Assembly (NCBI GenBank): GCA_958009055.1
Contig: OY253661.1
Coordinates: forward strand, 372,001-436,000
Length of the DNA: 64,000 nt
Origin: Choricystis sp. odSpoLacu1
Lineage: Eukaryota > Chlorophyta > Trebouxiophyceae
Direction of reading: 5' to 3'
Positions 23,345-34,066 of this stretch are shown piece by piece. The position numbers and the translations under genes were made by a program. A model generated the notes under the pieces. That model was not told where the DNA came from. It made no database searches and saw only the letters and a program-made list of their open reading frames with translations. The number at the start of each line of letters is the position of its first letter. Within the stretch, counting starts at the first letter, position 1.

Positions 23345-25381
23345 TCAGGCGAAGTTTTGTCCCCTCTCGTGCAACGGCGACAGCGCCAGCGGTGGCGGCG
23401 ACACCGGCCCGCCCCCACACGGCCTCCGTGTAGCACCATGCAGCGTCAGCACTGCTTGGCGCAGCTTGGCCGCGCCCTCGCGCGCGGCGCCGACGCGGCC
23501 GCGCCACGCGCCGCGCGCGGCGCCCGCCGCGCGCGCGAGCTCCAGGGCGCACGCCTCCCCCTCGGCCGCGGTCAGGGCGGCATCCAGGGCGGAGGCGGCG
23601 GCGGCCCGGGCGTCGGCGGCGTCGCCCGCGGCCGCGGTCAGCTGGTGGCGCAGCGCGGTGACGGCGGCCGGGGTGGAGGCAGCGGGCGGGGGGGAGGGCG
23701 GGGGGGGGGGGCGTGGCTGCCGGCTCGCGCACAGCAAGGGGCGGAGGCTGCGACAAAGTCACGGCCGCAGCCGTGGTCGCGGCGGCCAGCAGGGCGGTCA
23801 ACTGCGCGGCGCGCGCGTCGGCGGCGGCCGCCCGCGCGGTCGCGGCGGCCTGGGAGGCGGGGTGGGGAAGGAGAGGGGGTCGTGAGCACACCCCCAGCAC
23901 ACACTCTTTCTCTCTCGCTCTCCAACCACACGCACACACAGCAACTCACCACTGCCACCCTGCCGCCCTCCACTTCTTGCGCCAGTGCAACCGCGTCTGC
24001 GCGCGCGGCGGCTGCCGCGCCCGCGCGCGCTTCCGCCAACGCCGCCTCAGCGGCAGCCCGTTCGCTGGCGAGCGCCGCACGCCGGGAGCTGGCATCCAGG
24101 GCGCGCCGGGCGGCCGCCAGCCTAGCGTCGGCGGCCGCGCGCGCATCCCTGTCGACTGCTGCTGCCGCGCGCGCGGCCCCCGCTTCACGCCGCGCCGCCT
24201 CCGCGTCCCGCCGGGCGGCAGCCGCAGCAGCATTCGCTTCCCGCGTGTCCCTGGCTCGGCGGGCAGCCAGGTCGGCCGCGTCGGCGGCAGCCGCCTCGGC
24301 GGCCGCGGCTGCGCTCTCTGCGTCGCGCGCGCGCTCTGCCGCGGCCGCCAGCGCGGTGGCCAGGGCGGCCGCCTCGTCCCGGGCAGCGGACGCAGCTGCG
24401 TCAGCAAACTGCACGCGGGCAACCGCCACCGCGGCCGCCGCGACGTCGGCGGCGGCCGACGCGCCCGCTCGCGCACGCGCAGCGTCGCGAGCCGCGGCCA
24501 GCTCTCCCGCCGCCATCGTCAGAGACGCCACGACGTCGGCAGCGGTTGCCAGCGAGGCTCGAGCATCGGCTGCCCCCGCTCCAGCGGCAGCGGCAGCTGT
24601 GGCGGCCGCCTCTGCTTCCTCGCGCGCCGTCTGCGCGTCAACGCGTGCCGCCTCTGCCTCCGCGTCGGCGGCAGCCGCGGCACGCCGTGCGGCGTCAGCG
24701 CGTGTGGACGCGGTCGCCCGCTCCCGCTCAGCGGCCTGCAGGCGGGCGGCCAGGCGGGCGTTGTCAGAGCGCAGAGCGCGCACACGGGCGAGTGCGCGCG
24801 ACGCGACGGCGGCAGCGTCGGTGTCCACCGTGCGACGAGCGGTGCGGCTGGCTTCCTGCGCCTCCTCCTCACTCAGTCCCGCAAGTACGTCGGCAAAGTC
24901 GGCGGTGTCAAAGGACGGACCGTGCAGCAGCACGCGGCAGCGGGGGGGGATGACGACGGGGCGGCGAGACAGCACGGAGCGGGCTGCCAGCGGGGAGACG
25001 GAGGCAGACTGTGTGGTTGTGGGGTGGGTGGTGGGTGGGAAACGAGGGTGGTGTCAGAGGCGGGCGAAAGGGGACGCCGCATGCGCGGCGCGCCATTCGC
25101 AACGCTGCCCCCCGCCCCACGCCCTCCACGCCCCCATCCCCCCCGCATTCTCTCTCGTTCACACTCACAATACTGGCTGCCACCGCGGCCGCGTCTTCCC
25201 CGAAGCCACTGTCATAAGACGAGGCGGGAGACGGCGGCGCGTCGGCGCGCGCGCGCGCCGCTCCGCCGCGCGCGGCGGGGGACGCGGGCGACGCGCCCGC
25301 CCAGGGGGGAGGAGGCGGGCAGGACGCGTCCGCCGAGTCGTCGCGGGAGAGGGGGGCGGTGAAGAGGTCGGCCAGCTTCAT
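23345..25381 (-). CDS. Long Ala-rich coiled-coil protein, frame broken at C12
   Basis: I do not recognise a family. Start 25381 (MKLADLFTAPLSRDDSAD). Exons are 25381-25169, 25008-23950 and 23849-23345. Exon 2 is a continuous Ala/Arg/Glu helix with heptads (ARLQAAERERATASTRADAA and similar) for about 300 residues, typical of a rod-like coiled coil. Exon 3 begins AAATARAAAADARAAQLTALL and reaches a run of twelve G on the plus strand (23700-23711). One base fewer joins it to the frame ALRHQLTAAAGDAADAR, which stays helical and ends at 23345. About 591 aa after correction. The N-terminal 90 residues are acidic/Ser-rich and could be a regulatory head. Structural role (cytoskeleton, golgin-like) is only a guess. 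Confidence 0.5.
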
Positions 25382-25668
25382 TCTGGGGCAGGAGGGTGTG
25401 GGGGGCGCCCGGGTTTCCACGCCACACGCGGTGGCGTGGCTCGAGCGTGCCTTTTTGCAAGCGGAGCACAAGTGACACGCGAGCAGGCACCCTGTCGCCT
25501 GCTTTTTGTGGTGGTCTGGGAGGTGAGAGGCGTGAAGTAGAGAGTGGGGGTCGAAAAGAAAAAAACAGCACTCGACTCGCCTCTGCGAAACGGTCATTCT
25601 CTTTCTTCCCTCTCTCTCTCCCGTTGCGCTCTGTATCCAACAAGCACACGCGCAAAGTACGACCAGCC

Positions 25669-27515
25669 ATGAAGGTAAACAGTGGCCACCAAGCGCAGCG
25701 AGGGCGAGGGGGAGTCGCGCTGGTTGGTCACCCATCGCGCCCGCACTGATGCGCGCAGTGTGCGGGGGGCGACGCGGGCACACGCCGAGACCAGCTGCCT
25801 GCATGCCACCCGCACACACGCTACCGTATGGGCACCGTCCCCGCCCGCGGCGGGGGACGGGGCACAGGGCGTGCGTGGGGGGGAGAAGAGGCACCCCGTG
25901 ATTGGCGACGGGCGCACCCCCCTTCGCTGTCCCCTCCTCACCCACCCCACCCACCCACACACTCGCACACCCTTCTAGGTCTCCGTCAAGTGGCAGAAAG
26001 AGTCGTACGACCTCGACCTCGACCCGTCCGCCCCCCCCTCCGTCTTCAAAGCCCAGTTGTTTGCCCTCACAGGCGTCCCCCCCGACCGCCAAAAGATCCC
26101 AGTCAAGGGCGGCCTCCTGCGCGACGACGGCGACTGGGGCGCCGCCGGCGTGACCGACGGCAAGAAACTGATGATGATGGGCACAGCGGACGCGGTGCCG
26201 ACGGCGCCGGAGGGGGGGGTCACGTTCATCGAAGACGCGCGCCGCGGCGGCGACCCGATGGACGAAGACGACGACGGGCCGGTCGGCCCCCCGCCCCACG
26301 GCGTGGGGCTTGTCAACCTGGGCAACACGTGCTACCTGGCGTCCACGCTGCAGTGTTTGTACAGGGGCGCGCCCGAGCTGCGCACCGCGCTGGCCTCCTA
26401 CGCCCCCCCCCCCGCCCTGGCCGACCCGGCCGCCCGCCTGGCTGCCTCCACTCGCTCCCTGTTTGCCACGCTGGGCGGGGCGGAGGAACCCGTGCGCCCG
26501 GACGGCGTGCTCGCGTCCCTCAGGGCGGCCCACCCCCAGTTTGCTCAAGCAGGCCCCGGCGGCATCCCCGCCCAACAGGATGCAGAGGAGTGCTGGTCCC
26601 AGCTGCTGTCGTCTTTGAAGGCGGCGTTGGGTGGCGGTGGCGGCGGCAGCGGTGGCCCCATCGACTCGTTGTTTGGCGTGGGCACGTCCGCCACCCTCAC
26701 CTGCGCCGAAACCCAGGAGACGCGCGTCGTCGACAACGCGTCCCTGGCCCTGCGCTGCGTCATCACGGGGGCGGTCAACCACGTGGGGGAGGGCATCGAA
26801 CTCGGGCTCAAGGAGGACCGTGAGATCTCTTCAGAGTCCCTCGGCCGCCCTGCCCTCTTCGAGGGCGCCTCCACCATCACCCACGCCCCGCCCTACCTCA
26901 CCGTGCAGCTGGTGCGCTTCTTTTACAAAGCGTCGTCCCAGCAAAAAGCCAAGATTCTGAGGAAGGTGGCCTTTCCGTTGACGCTGGATGTTTATGATTG
27001 GTGCTCCCCCACCCTCAAAGCCCAGCTGGACGGCCCCCGGGCTGCCGCGGCGGAGGCGGCTGCTGCTGCTGCGACGGCGGGGAGGGGGGGCACGGTCAAG
27101 GAGGGGGAGCAGGAGAAGGACAAGGAGGGTGGCGAGGAAGGCAAGGAAGCGGAGGCGCCCGCGCCCAACCCCGCCCCCACGCCCGCTGGCCCGTCCCAGC
27201 ACGCCGACCAACCCACGGGACGCTACACCCTGACCGCGGTGCTGACCCACAAGGGCCGGTCCGCGGATTCGGGCCACTACGTGGCCTGGGCCGCGGCCGA
27301 CGCGCCCCCCCCCCGCCGTCGACGGCACCACCGCCCCTGCCACCGCCCCTGCTGGTAAGCCCGTCAAGCTGCCCCCCCCCGGCAAAGCCCCCTGGATCCA
27401 GTACGACGACGACGACGCCGTCGAGCGCACGGCAGAGGATGTGCTGGCTCTCTCGGGGGGAGGCGACTGGCACATGGCCTACCTCCTCCTCTACCGCGCC
27501 GAGGTGGCCTCCTGA
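25669..27515 (+). CDS. UBP6: Ubiquitin-specific protease UBP6/USP14 (proteasome-associated), frame broken at C10
   Basis: Deubiquitinase bound to the 26S proteasome through an N-terminal ubiquitin-like domain. Exon 1 is only ATGAAG (25669-25674); after a 304-nt intron, exon 2 begins at 25979 with VSVKWQKESYDLDLD. The UBL (VFKAQLFALTGVPPDRQKI, KLMMMGTAD) is followed by the Cys box GLVNLGNTCYLASTLQCL near residue 118 and the Asp/Glu-rich QQDAEECW. The His box is SADSGHYVAWA. A C10 run at 27305-27314 then breaks the frame; with nine C it reads VDGTTAPATAPAG and ends with DVLALSGGGDWHMAYLLLYR, the expected catalytic-domain end, stopping at 27515. About 513 aa. Intron 1 carries an inverted CCAAT at 25901. 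Confidence 0.9.
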
Positions 27516-27748
27516 GAAGCATGGGAGAATGTGTTTGGGTGTGGGAACAAGAGAGAGACAGAGGGTGGAGAAACGTGCGCGTGCGTGTGTGAAAAGCGCT
27601 GGTCTCCAGACTTTTGTGTATGATTTTGCACCCCCCCGCAGTCGCGCCCACACACCCAAAGGAAGAAAGAAGCACCGCCACACCACACCGAAGCAGCAAA
27701 CGCACACACGCTCTCACGTCGCCCCCCCCAAAAAACGCCCTCACTCAC
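27516..27748. other. Convergent 3' region UBP6 / CLMP1-like
   Basis: These 233 bp between two stop codons contain short C-runs and A-runs only; probably overlapping 3' UTRs. Confidence 0.4.
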
Positions 27749-30060
27749 TCATGCCTCCGCCGTCTTCTTCTTCTTCGAGTCGAGCGACGGCAACCCCTTG
27801 GCCTCCGTCTTCTTCTCCTCCTTCTCCTTCACCTCCTCCTCGGCCGGCAGGTCCAGGGCGGCCGCCTTCACGTGCGCCCGCAGCGCGGTGATGACGTCGG
27901 CTTCCGGGCACCCCGCGTCCCGGAACTTGGCGGTGGCAGCATCCAGCGGCCCGCGCCACTCCTCCTCTTTCGCGCCCGTCGCCGCCCGCATCTGGCTCTG
28001 TTCATACAGCGCGTTGCCCCACATGACGATGATGTTGGCCCAGGGGCCCGCATCCTCGGGGGCGCCCCCGTCAGCGGGCGGGGGGGGCTGCTTCTTGCCG
28101 CGGTCGGCGGCCGGGACGGCCGCCTCTGCCTTTTCAAACGTCGACCACGCCTTCTTGAAGTACCCCTCCGCCGCTTTCACATCCGCCGGCGTCAGCGCCG
28201 CCATGGCGGCGTGCAGGGTCGCGTTGGCGGCGGCCGCGGCCGCCGCGTCGCGGGCAGGGCCGTCGGCGGGGGCGTCACCGCCAAGCGGTGTGGCAGGCGG
28301 CACCGCCAGCCCCGCCGCCGCCTTGCCCCGCTCAAACTCCAGGTTGGCGCGCGCCGCCAGCACGTCGTGGTGACCCGGGGTCAGGCGGTCGGCGTCACCG
28401 TATTTGGCGTCGGCGCGGGAGAAGGCTTTGTCGACTGCGCTCTTGACGCTCTTGTCCTTGGCGCCCGCCGCCCATTTCTCCCCCGCCACCGCCCGCGACA
28501 GCGTGCGCACGCCCAGCTGCACCAGCGCGTTGCCCGCCTGGACGAGGGAAGCGGCGGCGCCTTCAGTGAACTTGTCGGCGGCCGCGTCGAAAAGAGGGGC
28601 TGCCTCGCCGCACGTCGTGGCGGCGTCCAGCGCGGCCTGCACCTTGTCCCACGCCACCCCCTGCACGTCCAGGGGGCGGTCGGCGTCGACGCCCAGCTTG
28701 TCGCGGAACAGGGCGGCGAAGTCGAGCATCCAGGCGTCGAGGTCGGCGGCAGAGGCGGTGGCGGCGGGGGCGGCCGTCCCGTTGGCCGCGTCGTTGGCTG
28801 CCAGCACCTCCCTCAGCTTGTCCAGCTGGGCCGCGCGCGCCGCCATGGCGGCCTGCAGGGCGGCCGCCTCGTCGGCGGGGGGGGGGGGGCACGTCGGCCT
28901 CGGACGCGACGGAGACGGCGGCGAGGCGCAGGCCGCCGCCGCGCGCGCGGGCGAGCGCGGAGGCGACATCACCCCGCGACCCCAGCGCCACACCCGCCCC
29001 CGCCTCCAGCTTGAACGGCCAGGCGGCGGGGGCGCGCGCCTTGACGGCGGCCAGCAGCTCAGCGTAGGTGGCGCCCGGGTGGAGGGCGAGGGGTTCGAGG
29101 GCGGAGCCGTCGGGGAGGGTGACCGTCGTTGTCACCGCGCGCTGCTGCTGCTGCTGCTGCTGCTGTGCCGCGGCGGGAGCGACCGCGCCGTTGGCACCAC
29201 CAGCCCCGGGTCTGCGCCCCACCATGTCTTTGAGGCGGCGCTCCGCTTCAGCGAGTTCGGCGGATGATGGATCCGCGCGCGCCGCGCGCGCCGCGTCCGC
29301 GGCCGCCGCCTTCAGCTGGCCCAGCCCCTCCTTGGCGCGCGCCCGTCTGAACAGGGCGACCGCGTGGTTGGGCACGGCCTCCAGGGCGGCGTCGCACTCG
29401 TTGGCGGCTTCGCGGTGGCGGCCGGTGAGCAGGAAGGCGCCCGCGCGCGCGGCGCGCAGGGCGGCGACCGCGGACGGCGCGTCCGCGGTTTTGAGGGCGG
29501 CTTCGTAGGCGGTTAGGGCTTTGGAGAACTGCGGAGGGAGGGGGAGGGAGGTGTGAGGGTGAGGGGGCAGAGCCTGACTTGGCGCGAGGAGGGAGCCGCC
29601 GTCGACGTGGTGTCTTCGCTCGAGTGGCGTCGCAAGAGCGGCAGCGTCCCCTCTCTCTGACGGCTCTCCCCTCCTCGCTCCCTCCCATAACGCGCATTCA
29701 AAGCTTCGGCACACGCTGGTGCAGCGAGAGCGGTCAGCGCGGCCCAGGGGGTGGCAGGAAAGCTCGCGCATTCTCTCGCACCCGCTGTTCGAGGTCCCCT
29801 CCCTCCCCCTTCTCACCTCCTTCTTGGCAAAGTGGGCGTCGCCCTCGGCCTTCATCTTCTCGGCGTCAGTGACCTGTGGGGGTGGAGAGAGGGGGTGGGA
29901 GTGAGTGGAGGGAGGCAGCGTTCGCGCCCGTCGGCCAACGAGCTGGCCACCGCCATCCCGTGCGGTGCACAGACCCCCGACACACGACACTCACCGGCGC
30001 CGCCACCGTCGGAGATGCCAGGGGCGGACGAGCCGGCTTGCGAGCTTTCTTGGTGGACAT
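27749..30060 (-). CDS. TPR-PB1 co-chaperone-like protein of the CLMP1/Phox family, frame broken at C13
   Basis: Plant Phox/CLMP1 proteins pair three TPRs with a PB1 domain; CLMP1 is needed for chloroplast separation. Exons are 30060-29995, 29873-29817 and 29528-27749. The TPR block starts with DAEKMKAEGDAHFAKKE in exon 2 and continues [33 protein letters not shown] and NHAVALFRRARAKEGLG. Then come Q8, a PB1-like VTLPDGSALEPLALHPGATYAELL and a C13 run (28877-28889). Shortening that by one joins ASEADVPPPP to ADEAAALQAAM and the family C-terminus DLDAWMLDFAALFRDKLGVD and AAPLFDAAADKFTEGAAASL. The tail is a charged Lys/Glu stretch. About 633 aa after correction. The family match is strong in layout; plastid function is inferred. 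Confidence 0.75.
29141..29164 (-). repeat. (CAG)8 coding for Q8 between TPR and PB1 regions
   Basis: Eight glutamine codons in the reading frame of the TPR-PB1 gene; trinucleotide repeat, likely length-variable. Confidence 0.85.
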
Positions 30061-30349
30061 TGGGGGCGGGGTTGTGGGAGGGCGAGGAAACGGGCGGGGA
30101 GAGCGAAAGAGAAAAACGCGTGTCGTGTCGACGAGTGAGAGCGAGAGATGCATCCTCGCTCACAACCCATCGAGAAAAGAAAAAAGCACGCGCCCACACA
30201 GCCCACGCGCGCGTCTCTGTCCTGCGTGCACACGCCAGCTGACGCCCCTGTCCCCCCACTCTCAATCGCCCGATCCCTGCGGCGGCGTGTCGTTTTTTTG
30301 TTTTTTTGTTTTTTTTGTTTTTTCCGCCCGTCGCATCACCACCCTCCCA

Positions 30350-31017
30350 ATGGACGCCGGCCGCGTCCTCGCCCTCTTCATCACCACCCGCACCGGGGCC
30401 GTGCTGGCGGAACGCTTCCACGCCCGCCTGTCTGAGGGCGAGCGAGGGGACGTGCGGGCCGCGGTGGCTGCCACGGGCGCGCGCGCGGCGGCCGCGGCGC
30501 GCGACGGGGCGGAGGCGGTGGGCAGGCACAAGTAAGAGCAGAAGGGAGTGTTTTGGATGGAGATCTTCAAGCGGTGTGTTGGATCAGGGGAAGAGAAGCA
30601 GAGGCAAGCGCAGATCAACCAACCACATTTTCCTTCTCCTCCCAGAGCCGCCGCCGTCGTCTCCCGCGCGGAGGGCGACCTGCTGCTGCACGCGGTGGGC
30701 ACTGGCGACCAGGATGAACTGTCGCGTGAGTGCTTTGTTGTTGTTTTGGCAGGGGCGGGAGAAAGAGGGGAAAGGAAGCAAGGGACGCTCACACACTCAC
30801 ACACCCACACCCAGTCGCCCGCGCCCTGCGCGCCGTGGGCGCCACCCTGCGCGACACCGTGGCCAGGGGGCGCCCCCTGACGGAGGCGGCAGCTCTGGAG
30901 GGGTACGGCGCGATTGTGACGACACTGGACGCGGCCGCGTGGGAGGGCGTGCTGGACGCGGGCGCGCCGGCGGGGGCGGGGGGGAGGGCGGCGCGGGTGA
31001 GGGGGGACGGACCGTGA
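30350..31017 (+). CDS. TSPOON/LOLITA-like small subunit of the TSET (TPLATE) adaptor complex
   Basis: Longin-fold sigma-like subunit of the ancient TSET endocytic adaptor. Exons 30350-30531, 30646-30725 and 30815-31017 give 154 aa, close to the plant protein. Residues RVLALFITTRTGAVLAERF form the first longin strands. HKAAAVVSRAEGDLLLHAVG continues the sheet. The C-terminal half, GDQDELSLARALRAVGATLRD followed by GRPLTEAAALEGYGAIVTTLD and AAWEGVLDAG, follows the plant pattern DEL..., G.P.TE, YG.I...LDE..W.G.L from memory of that family. AP-complex sigma subunits and SRX-type longins are alternatives, but they lack this C-terminal pattern. The T-rich block at 30295-30325 just upstream probably belongs to its promoter. 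Divergent from the TPR-PB1 gene. Confidence 0.6.
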
Positions 31018-31196
31018 TTGAGCACGTGTTGGTGTGTTAGATGTCATTTCTCAGCAAACAGTCGTTCTCTGCGTGTGCGAGAGGGTGACTCAGAAGGAAA
31101 GAGAGAGGGCTGTGGGTCGTCGCCGCCAGACCGCCCCACGGTTGCTTTTTCGCGCACTCGCGCCCCGCGCCCCCCTTCCCCCCCTCTCCTCTCTTC

Positions 31197-32591
31197 ATGG
31201 CTCTGCGCTCCGTCCTCACACGCGGCCTGCCGGCACGGCCAGCGGCCGCCCGCGTGGCGCGGTGCGTGTGTGTGGAGAGTGGGGTGTGACAATTCGGTGC
31301 CTCGTCGGCATTGCCCTCGCTCACCTCTGCTCCCCCTCCCCCCAGCCCTCGCCGAGCCCCGGCAGCGCCCCCATCCCGGCGCCTGGACACGTGGTAAGCA
31401 TGCCCCTGAGACCAGGGGGTTGGTGGTGGGCGCAGGCGGCGCGAGCGGGAGGGCGAGGCAAGCGCCGGGAATGCCCCCCCCCCCCCCCCCGCAGCCGCGG
31501 CGCCTCTGCGTCTCGCCGCGTCACGGGTGTGGGGTGTGTGTGGGCCCGCTCCGGCCCCCCCTTTTCTGTGCACGCGCCGCCCCTAATACCACTGCGCCCG
31601 TTCCTGCTCCCCCTGCCAGCGGCGGGGGCGGGCAGGTGGAGAGAGGGAGGTGTGAGCCTCCGCGGAAATCAGGGCGCACCTCGCACGGTGAAGGAGTGAG
31701 CCAAATTGGCCCCGCGCACGCGCGTGCCCGCCCAATGGGCGGGTGCAGCGCATGTGCGCAGTCTTCACCCTGCCTCTGAGGCGGCCGGGTCGCGTAGTCC
31801 TGGTCGCGGGCCGTGGCGGATTTTCCGCGCCAATTTCTACACCCTAACATCACGCACCCCCCTTTCCAACCTCCAGCCTCTCCGCCACCGCGCCCGCCAC
31901 GTCTCCCTCGTCCGCCGTCCCCACCCCCGTCGTCGCCATCGACAACACGTCCGACCCGTTTGCCACGGTGGTCACGATTTCGTTTGGCGACAGGCTGGGT
32001 GAGTTGTTGGACACGACCGCCGCCCTGCGCAACCTGGGCCTCAACATCCGGCGCGCCAAGCTGGCCGCCACGCCGGGCGCCCCCAACAAGTTCTTCATCA
32101 CGGATGCGGCCACGTCTGAAAAGATTGTCAAGTCCAGCCGGTTGGAAGAGATTCGGATGACCATTCTGTCGAATCTCCTCAAGTTCCACCCGGAAGCCAC
32201 GGGGGAGCTGGCCTTTGGGGATGGTTCGGGAGCGGGCGCCCCGATCGAACTGTCGTTTGACGCGCTGCACCCGTTGGCGGGCGGGGGCAAAGTGGCACGT
32301 GCCACTCGCACGCGGGTGACGGTCGAGGAAGACCCGACGGGCTCCCACTCCATTCTGCGCGTGGAAACCACCGACCGCCCGGGGCTCCTCACCTCCATCG
32401 TGTCCGTCCTCAAAGACGTGTCCGTCAACGTGGTGTCGGCCGAGGTGGACACGGAAGGCAGGATCGCGCGGGATGAATTTTACGTGACGTACCACGGCGA
32501 TCCCCTGAACGCGTCCATGACCACGCTTGTCGTCAACGCGCTGCAGTACTACCTGAGCCAGGCGGAGAGCGCCATTGATGAGAGCTATTGA
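31197..32591 (+). CDS. Plastid ACT-domain protein (ACR11/ACR12 type)
   Basis: ACT domains bind amino acids; ACR11 in plants regulates plastid glutamine synthetase. Exon 1 (31197-31261) and exon 2 (31346-31393) encode an Arg/Ala/Pro transit peptide. Exon 3 starts at 31877 (phase 2 at both junctions) and runs to 32591. The mature part has two ACT repeats: FATVVTISFGDRLGELLDTTAALRNLGLN and the second ILRVETTDRPGLLTSIVSVLKDVSVNVVSAEVDT, each with the G-L ligand-loop pattern. Between them is a helix IVKSSRLEEIRMTILSNLLKFHPE typical of the ACR11/12 pair. Total 275 aa. The 483-nt intron 2 contains CCAAT elements at 31705 (inverted) and 31732. Start choice depends on the transit peptide and consistent phase. 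Confidence 0.82.
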
Positions 32592-32979
32592 TGTGTGTTG
32601 TGTGGGGTGAGGGAGCGTGGGTGGGCTTCTAAGGTGTCTCTTTCTTTTTTGTCATTCCCTTTTTTTACCCCACTCTCGCTTAGGGCGTTTCCCCCTTTTT
32701 TATGCTTCTCTATCCCACCCCAACTGCAAGAAGATAGAGATTGTGGCGTGTGTGCGCGCCGGAGCACAACAGGTTTTGGGTTGGAAACGTTTTCTCTTTC
32801 TCTCGCCGTGTTTCTACCGAAAACACTCTCTCGCATTCAACTTCCTCTACGTCTGCGCAGGCAGCGCACGACGCTGCCCACCGCGTCCAGCCACCACGCC
32901 ACACTAAGCTCGCCCGAAATGCGTGGCTGGTAGCCGGCCGGAGCCGGGACGCTTCAGGACTGAAAAACAAGGCGCCCAA
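32592..32979. other. Tandem intergenic region ACT protein / DnaJ-like protein
   Basis: These 388 bp are T-rich in the first half. I searched all frames for a missing J-domain (an HPD motif) and saw none. An acceptor-like pyrimidine tract ending CTGCGCAG at 32855-32862 might belong to an untranslated or unrecognised first exon. Confidence 0.4.
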
Positions 32980-33978
32980 ATGCACGCCGGCCCCCGCGGC
33001 TGGCACACTTTAGCGCGCCGACCGCCCCTCGGCCGCACACCCACCACCTGTGCCGCCAGGCCACCGCGGCCTCCACCCTCACCCACACCGCCTGGTGGGC
33101 ATGCCACCCCCGAACCACCGCCCTCGCGCGACGTGACGGCCGCGCTGTGGTTGTCGTTCGAAGAGGCAGCTGTCGGCTGCACAAAACGCGTCACCCTCAC
33201 CGCCGACGCATCCTGCACCGCCTGTGGTGGCGATGGAGGCGGCGGCGCAGACACGCTGCACGCGTGCCCCGTTTGCGCGGGCAGCGGGGCGGTGGGGGTG
33301 ACGCGCACGGGGGTGACTGTTAGCGATGCCCCCCCCGACCGCCTGCCCCCCGCCACGCCCTGCCCTTCCTGCGGTGGCGCCGGCACCCGCGTCGTGCGCG
33401 TGTGTGGGCCGTGCCGCGGCACTGGAGTGGCAGCCGTCACGGCGCCAGTCGATGTGGCGGTCCCCCCTGGTGCCACAGCCGCCACCGCGCTGCGCCTGCG
33501 TGGCCGCGGCCACGCGCGGACCGTCGCCGACCCGCCCGGCCCCCCGGGCGACGCCTACATCCTGTTGAGCGTGCAGTCTACTGCTGATGGGGGGGCTTCG
33601 ACGCGGGGTGGGGGGGATGGTTTAGACGTGGTGACGACGCTGCGCGTCTCCCCCACCGAAGCTGTGCTGGGAGCCACCCGCTCCGTGCGCACCCTGCGCG
33701 GGGGCGCCCCCTTCGTCATGGACGTGCCCCCGGGGAGCCAGCATGGGGACGTGGTGGCAGTGCTGCGGGGCGCGGGGGCGGGCGTGGAGACGGAGGGCGG
33801 AGGGAAAGCAGGCAAAGGCAAGAAAGGCCGCACCGTGGGAGACCACGTGTTCATCCTGCAACTGGCAGTGCCCGCCAACTCGGAGTTGACGGACGCGCAA
33901 CTGGCCACGCTGCTGGCGTTGAGGGGGCTGGCGGAGAGGCGGGAGGTGAGGCAGAGAAGGGAGAGCGGGAAGGCGTGA
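32980..33978 (+). CDS. DnaJ-like protein with zinc-finger and substrate domains but no J-domain
   Basis: The region after the start MHAGPRGWHTLARRPPLGR is Arg/Pro-rich, like a transit peptide. From about residue 50 it follows bacterial-type DnaJ: VTAALWLSFEEAAVGCTKRV (CTD I start), then four Cys-pair modules CTACGGDG, CPVCAGSG, CPSCGGAG and CGPCRGTG, the zinc-finger region. Next come VAVPPGATAATALRLRGRGH, and CTD II with DVVTTLRVSPTEAVLGATRSV and a final VGDHVFILQLAVP. Only the J-domain and Gly/Phe linker are absent, so it cannot stimulate Hsp70 in the standard way. 332 aa, single exon. It could be a client-binding chaperone, or its J-domain exon may be missing from my model. It sits between the ACT and FHA genes on the same strand. 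Confidence 0.72.
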   Translation: MHAGPRGWHTLARRPPLGRTPTTCAARPPRPPPSPTPPGGHATPEPPPSRDVTAALWLSFEEAAVGCTKRVTLTADASCTACGGDGGGGADTLHACPVCAGSGAVGVTRTGVTVSDAPPDRLPPATPCPSCGGAGTRVVRVCGPCRGTGVAAVTAPVDVAVPPGATAATALRLRGRGHARTVADPPGPPGDAYILLSVQSTADGGASTRGGGDGLDVVTTLRVSPTEAVLGATRSVRTLRGGAPFVMDVPPGSQHGDVVAVLRGAGAGVETEGGGKAGKGKKGRTVGDHVFILQLAVPANSELTDAQLATLLALRGLAERREVRQRRESGKA

Positions 33979-34066
33979 GCGTGTGTGTTTTTTTCATCAC
34001 ACCTCGCTCGGCCGGCGCAAATTTCGTCCGGCCCGCGTGTCCCTCCCCCGCGCCCACGCTGCCCAC

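Noticed and set aside
30148..30345. Possible small gene in the T-rich block upstream of the TSPOON-like gene
   Set aside because: Only homopolymer T-runs with G separators; better explained as a promoter tract.
31485..31540. Extra exon in the ACT-protein gene after the C15 run
   Set aside because: It has acceptor- and donor-like ends, but including it breaks the phase into the ACT-domain exon, whereas direct splicing keeps it.
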